Origin: Bacteroidota bacterium
GTDB lineage: Bacteria > Bacteroidota > Bacteroidia > Bacteroidales > 4484-276
Assembly (NCBI GenBank): GCA_013203545.1
Contig: JABMQA010001190.1
Location: forward strand, 1 to 6,663
Reading direction: 5' to 3'
DNA: 6,663 nucleotides
Positions 5,324 through 6,663 of this stretch are shown here, piece by piece (within the stretch, counting starts at the first letter, position 1; each line of letters starts with the position of its first letter). A program made the position numbers and the translations under genes. The notes beneath the pieces are model-generated. The model was not told where the DNA came from. It worked only from the letters and a program-made list of their open reading frames with translations, and did no database searches.

Positions 5324-6460
5324 ATGTATTTAGAAAAAATCAGTCTGTACAATTTTAAAAATTACAGGTCGGCTGAAATGGAATTCTCGCCTAAGATAAA
5401 CTGCTTTATCGGCGATAATGCTGCCGGTAAAACTAACCTGCTGGATGCGATTTACTACCTGTCGTTTTGCAAAAGTTATTTCAACTCCATCGATAATCAG
5501 AATATTCGCCACGACGAGGAGTATTTTTCAATCCTGGGAAAATATATCGTGAATGGTGATAAAAACGATAGCATACAGTGTGTACAGCGCCGTAACCAGA
5601 AGAAGAGTTTCAAGCTCAATAAAAAGGAGTACGAACGCCTGGCCGATCACATTGGATTGTATCCGCTGGTAATGATATCGCCGTACGATCGTGATCTCAT
5701 CAACGAGGGCAGCGAGGTAAGGCGGCGTTTTATCGACAGCGTTATTTCACAGTTCGATAAGGTTTACCTTGATGATCTGATCAATTACAACAAGGTGTTA
5801 CAGCACCGGAATGTTCTGCTGAAGATGTTCGCCGATCAAAACTATTTCGATGCCGGATCCATTGAGATATGGGACAGGCAGTTAGCCGACCTGGGCCATA
5901 AGATATATCCCAAACGTAAGACCTTTCTGGAGAACTACATCCCCATCTTTAACCGCTACTTCCAGATTATTTCTAATGGAAAAGAGGTGGTAACCATCGA
6001 CTATGATTCCCATTTATCCGGCAGAGGGATGGAGGAGTTGCTTGCGATAGCGCTCAGTAAGGACAGGTTGCTGAAATATACAACTGTGGGCATTCACAAA
6101 GACGATCTGAATTTTCAGCTTGGTGGTCATCCCATCAAGAAATTCGGGTCGCAGGGCCAGCAAAAATCTTTTATCATCGCCGTAAGGCTTGCACAATATG
6201 AATATATCATGCAATTAAAGGGCTATAAGCCGGTGATGCTCCTGGATGATATTTTTGATAAACTGGACGCCAGACGGGTTGAGCAACTCATCAAACTTAC
6301 CAGCGACAACCGCTTTGGCCAGGTATTTATTACAGATACTCAGCGCGAACGGATCGAGCACCTCCTGGAAAAAATTGATATCGATCACAAAATATTTGAC
6401 ATCAGAAACGGTGAGGCTTTTGAGATTAAGGATCAAGACCTTCAAAATATTCCGACATGA
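5324..6460 (+). CDS. recF: DNA replication and repair protein RecF
   Basis: RecF is an SMC/ABC-like ATPase that works with RecO and RecR to load RecA at single-strand gaps and stalled forks. The 378-residue protein opens MYLEKISLYNFKNYRS, the usual RecF start. Walker A is GDNAAGKT at 30-37, followed by NLLDAIYYLSFCKSY, a family hallmark. The SPYDRDLINEGSEVRRRF stretch at 119-136 and HRNVLLK at 161-167 are also typical. The ABC signature region is FGSQGQQKS at 274-282, with Walker B VMLLDDIFDKLD at 304-315 and the FITDT switch segment at 335-339. All ATPase elements are intact. Length is at the upper end of the usual range because of a short C-terminal tail. It starts 10 bases after ispH, and its TGA overlaps the ATG of the next gene by four bases (ATGA), suggesting translational coupling. 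dnaA and dnaN, its neighbours in many other bacteria, are not next to it here. Confidence 0.97.
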   Translation: MYLEKISLYNFKNYRSAEMEFSPKINCFIGDNAAGKTNLLDAIYYLSFCKSYFNSIDNQNIRHDEEYFSILGKYIVNGDKNDSIQCVQRRNQKKSFKLNKKEYERLADHIGLYPLVMISPYDRDLINEGSEVRRRFIDSVISQFDKVYLDDLINYNKVLQHRNVLLKMFADQNYFDAGSIEIWDRQLADLGHKIYPKRKTFLENYIPIFNRYFQIISNGKEVVTIDYDSHLSGRGMEELLAIALSKDRLLKYTTVGIHKDDLNFQLGGHPIKKFGSQGQQKSFIIAVRLAQYEYIMQLKGYKPVMLLDDIFDKLDARRVEQLIKLTSDNRFGQVFITDTQRERIEHLLEKIDIDHKIFDIRNGEAFEIKDQDLQNIPT

Positions 6461-6663
6461 GAAATTCGAATGAACAAACAATCGGCGAAGCCATCAAGGA
6501 GCTGATAAAAACCTATAAACTTGATTCAAAACTGAATGAAGCCAGGCTGATCGATTCGTGGGATAAAGTTGTGGGTGAGATGATATCGAAACATACCGTG
6601 AGACTATGGGTAAAAAACCGGATTCTATACGTGGAGTTAGATTCTGCTGCGCTTCGCAGTGAA
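6457..6663 (+). CDS. DUF721/DciA-like protein, truncated by window end
   Basis: The frame opens at an ATG overlapping the recF stop codon (ATGA at 6457-6460) and stays open for 69 codons to the window edge. The visible protein starts MRNSNEQTIGEAIKELIKTY, and continues LIDSWDKVVGEMISKHT (31-47), VRLWVKNRILYVELDS (48-63) and AALRSE. This helix, W-x-x-V-V-G, and beta-strand arrangement with a final ALRSE is the DUF721 domain. Known members include DciA, which helps load the replicative helicase DnaB in bacteria without DnaC. A DUF721 gene next to recF is a recurring arrangement in several phyla, which supports a replication role. Bacteroidota members are usually around 100 residues, so roughly the last third is missing here. 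Whether this protein is a functional DciA is not established by sequence. Confidence 0.88.
   Translation, partial: MRNSNEQTIGEAIKELIKTYKLDSKLNEARLIDSWDKVVGEMISKHTVRLWVKNRILYVELDSAALRSE

Noticed and set aside
6014..6481. Frames opposite or out of phase with the end of recF (6014-6214, 6215-6481, 6246-6473)
   Set aside because: recF is intact to its TGA at 6458-6460, with Walker B and the downstream segment in frame, so these are shadows.

Overview
The window looks like a chromosomal housekeeping segment from a member of the Bacteroidota, probably the Bacteroidales/Marinilabiliales side. The phylum call rests on four things: exact matches to the Bacteroidota -7 promoter element TAnnTTTG upstream of three transcription units, weak or absent Shine-Dalgarno sequences, a DUF4199 membrane protein, and the style of the IspH and RecF proteins. 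The order-level placement is inference only. Base composition is moderate, roughly 40-45% G+C by eye.

Left part, minus strand (1-2659): a compact three-gene run transcribed leftwards. It encodes a DUF4199 four-helix membrane protein, a family 2 glycosyltransferase with two C-terminal membrane helices (dolichol/undecaprenyl-phosphate sugar synthase type), and a family 4 glycosyltransferase that leaves the window at base 1 inside a heptanucleotide tandem repeat. Gaps of 9 and 13 bases suggest one operon for making and using lipid-linked or surface glycans.

Middle (2660-3266): a divergent promoter region serves the glycosyltransferase operon on one side and a small SRP RNA gene (97 nt, with its own promoter and T-tract) on the other. 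Directly behind the RNA is an open, coding-like frame with no start codon, read here as a gene remnant I cannot identify. It is followed by a compositionally distinct intergenic block.

Right part, plus strand (3267-6663): a dihydroorotate-dehydrogenase-like flavoprotein lacking the classical catalytic cysteine stands alone behind its own promoter. After a 190-base gap with an inverted repeat and a possible promoter come ispH (last step of the MEP isoprenoid pathway), recF (gap repair at replication forks) and a DUF721/DciA-like gene cut by the window end. The last three are tightly packed (10-base gap, then a 4-base ATGA overlap) and are probably co-transcribed.

I see no mobile element, CRISPR array, tRNA or defence system. 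Nothing here is a convincing new multi-gene system. The best leads are the repeat-coded C-terminus of the glycosyltransferase, the orphan coding remnant behind the SRP RNA, and the inverted repeat in front of ispH.
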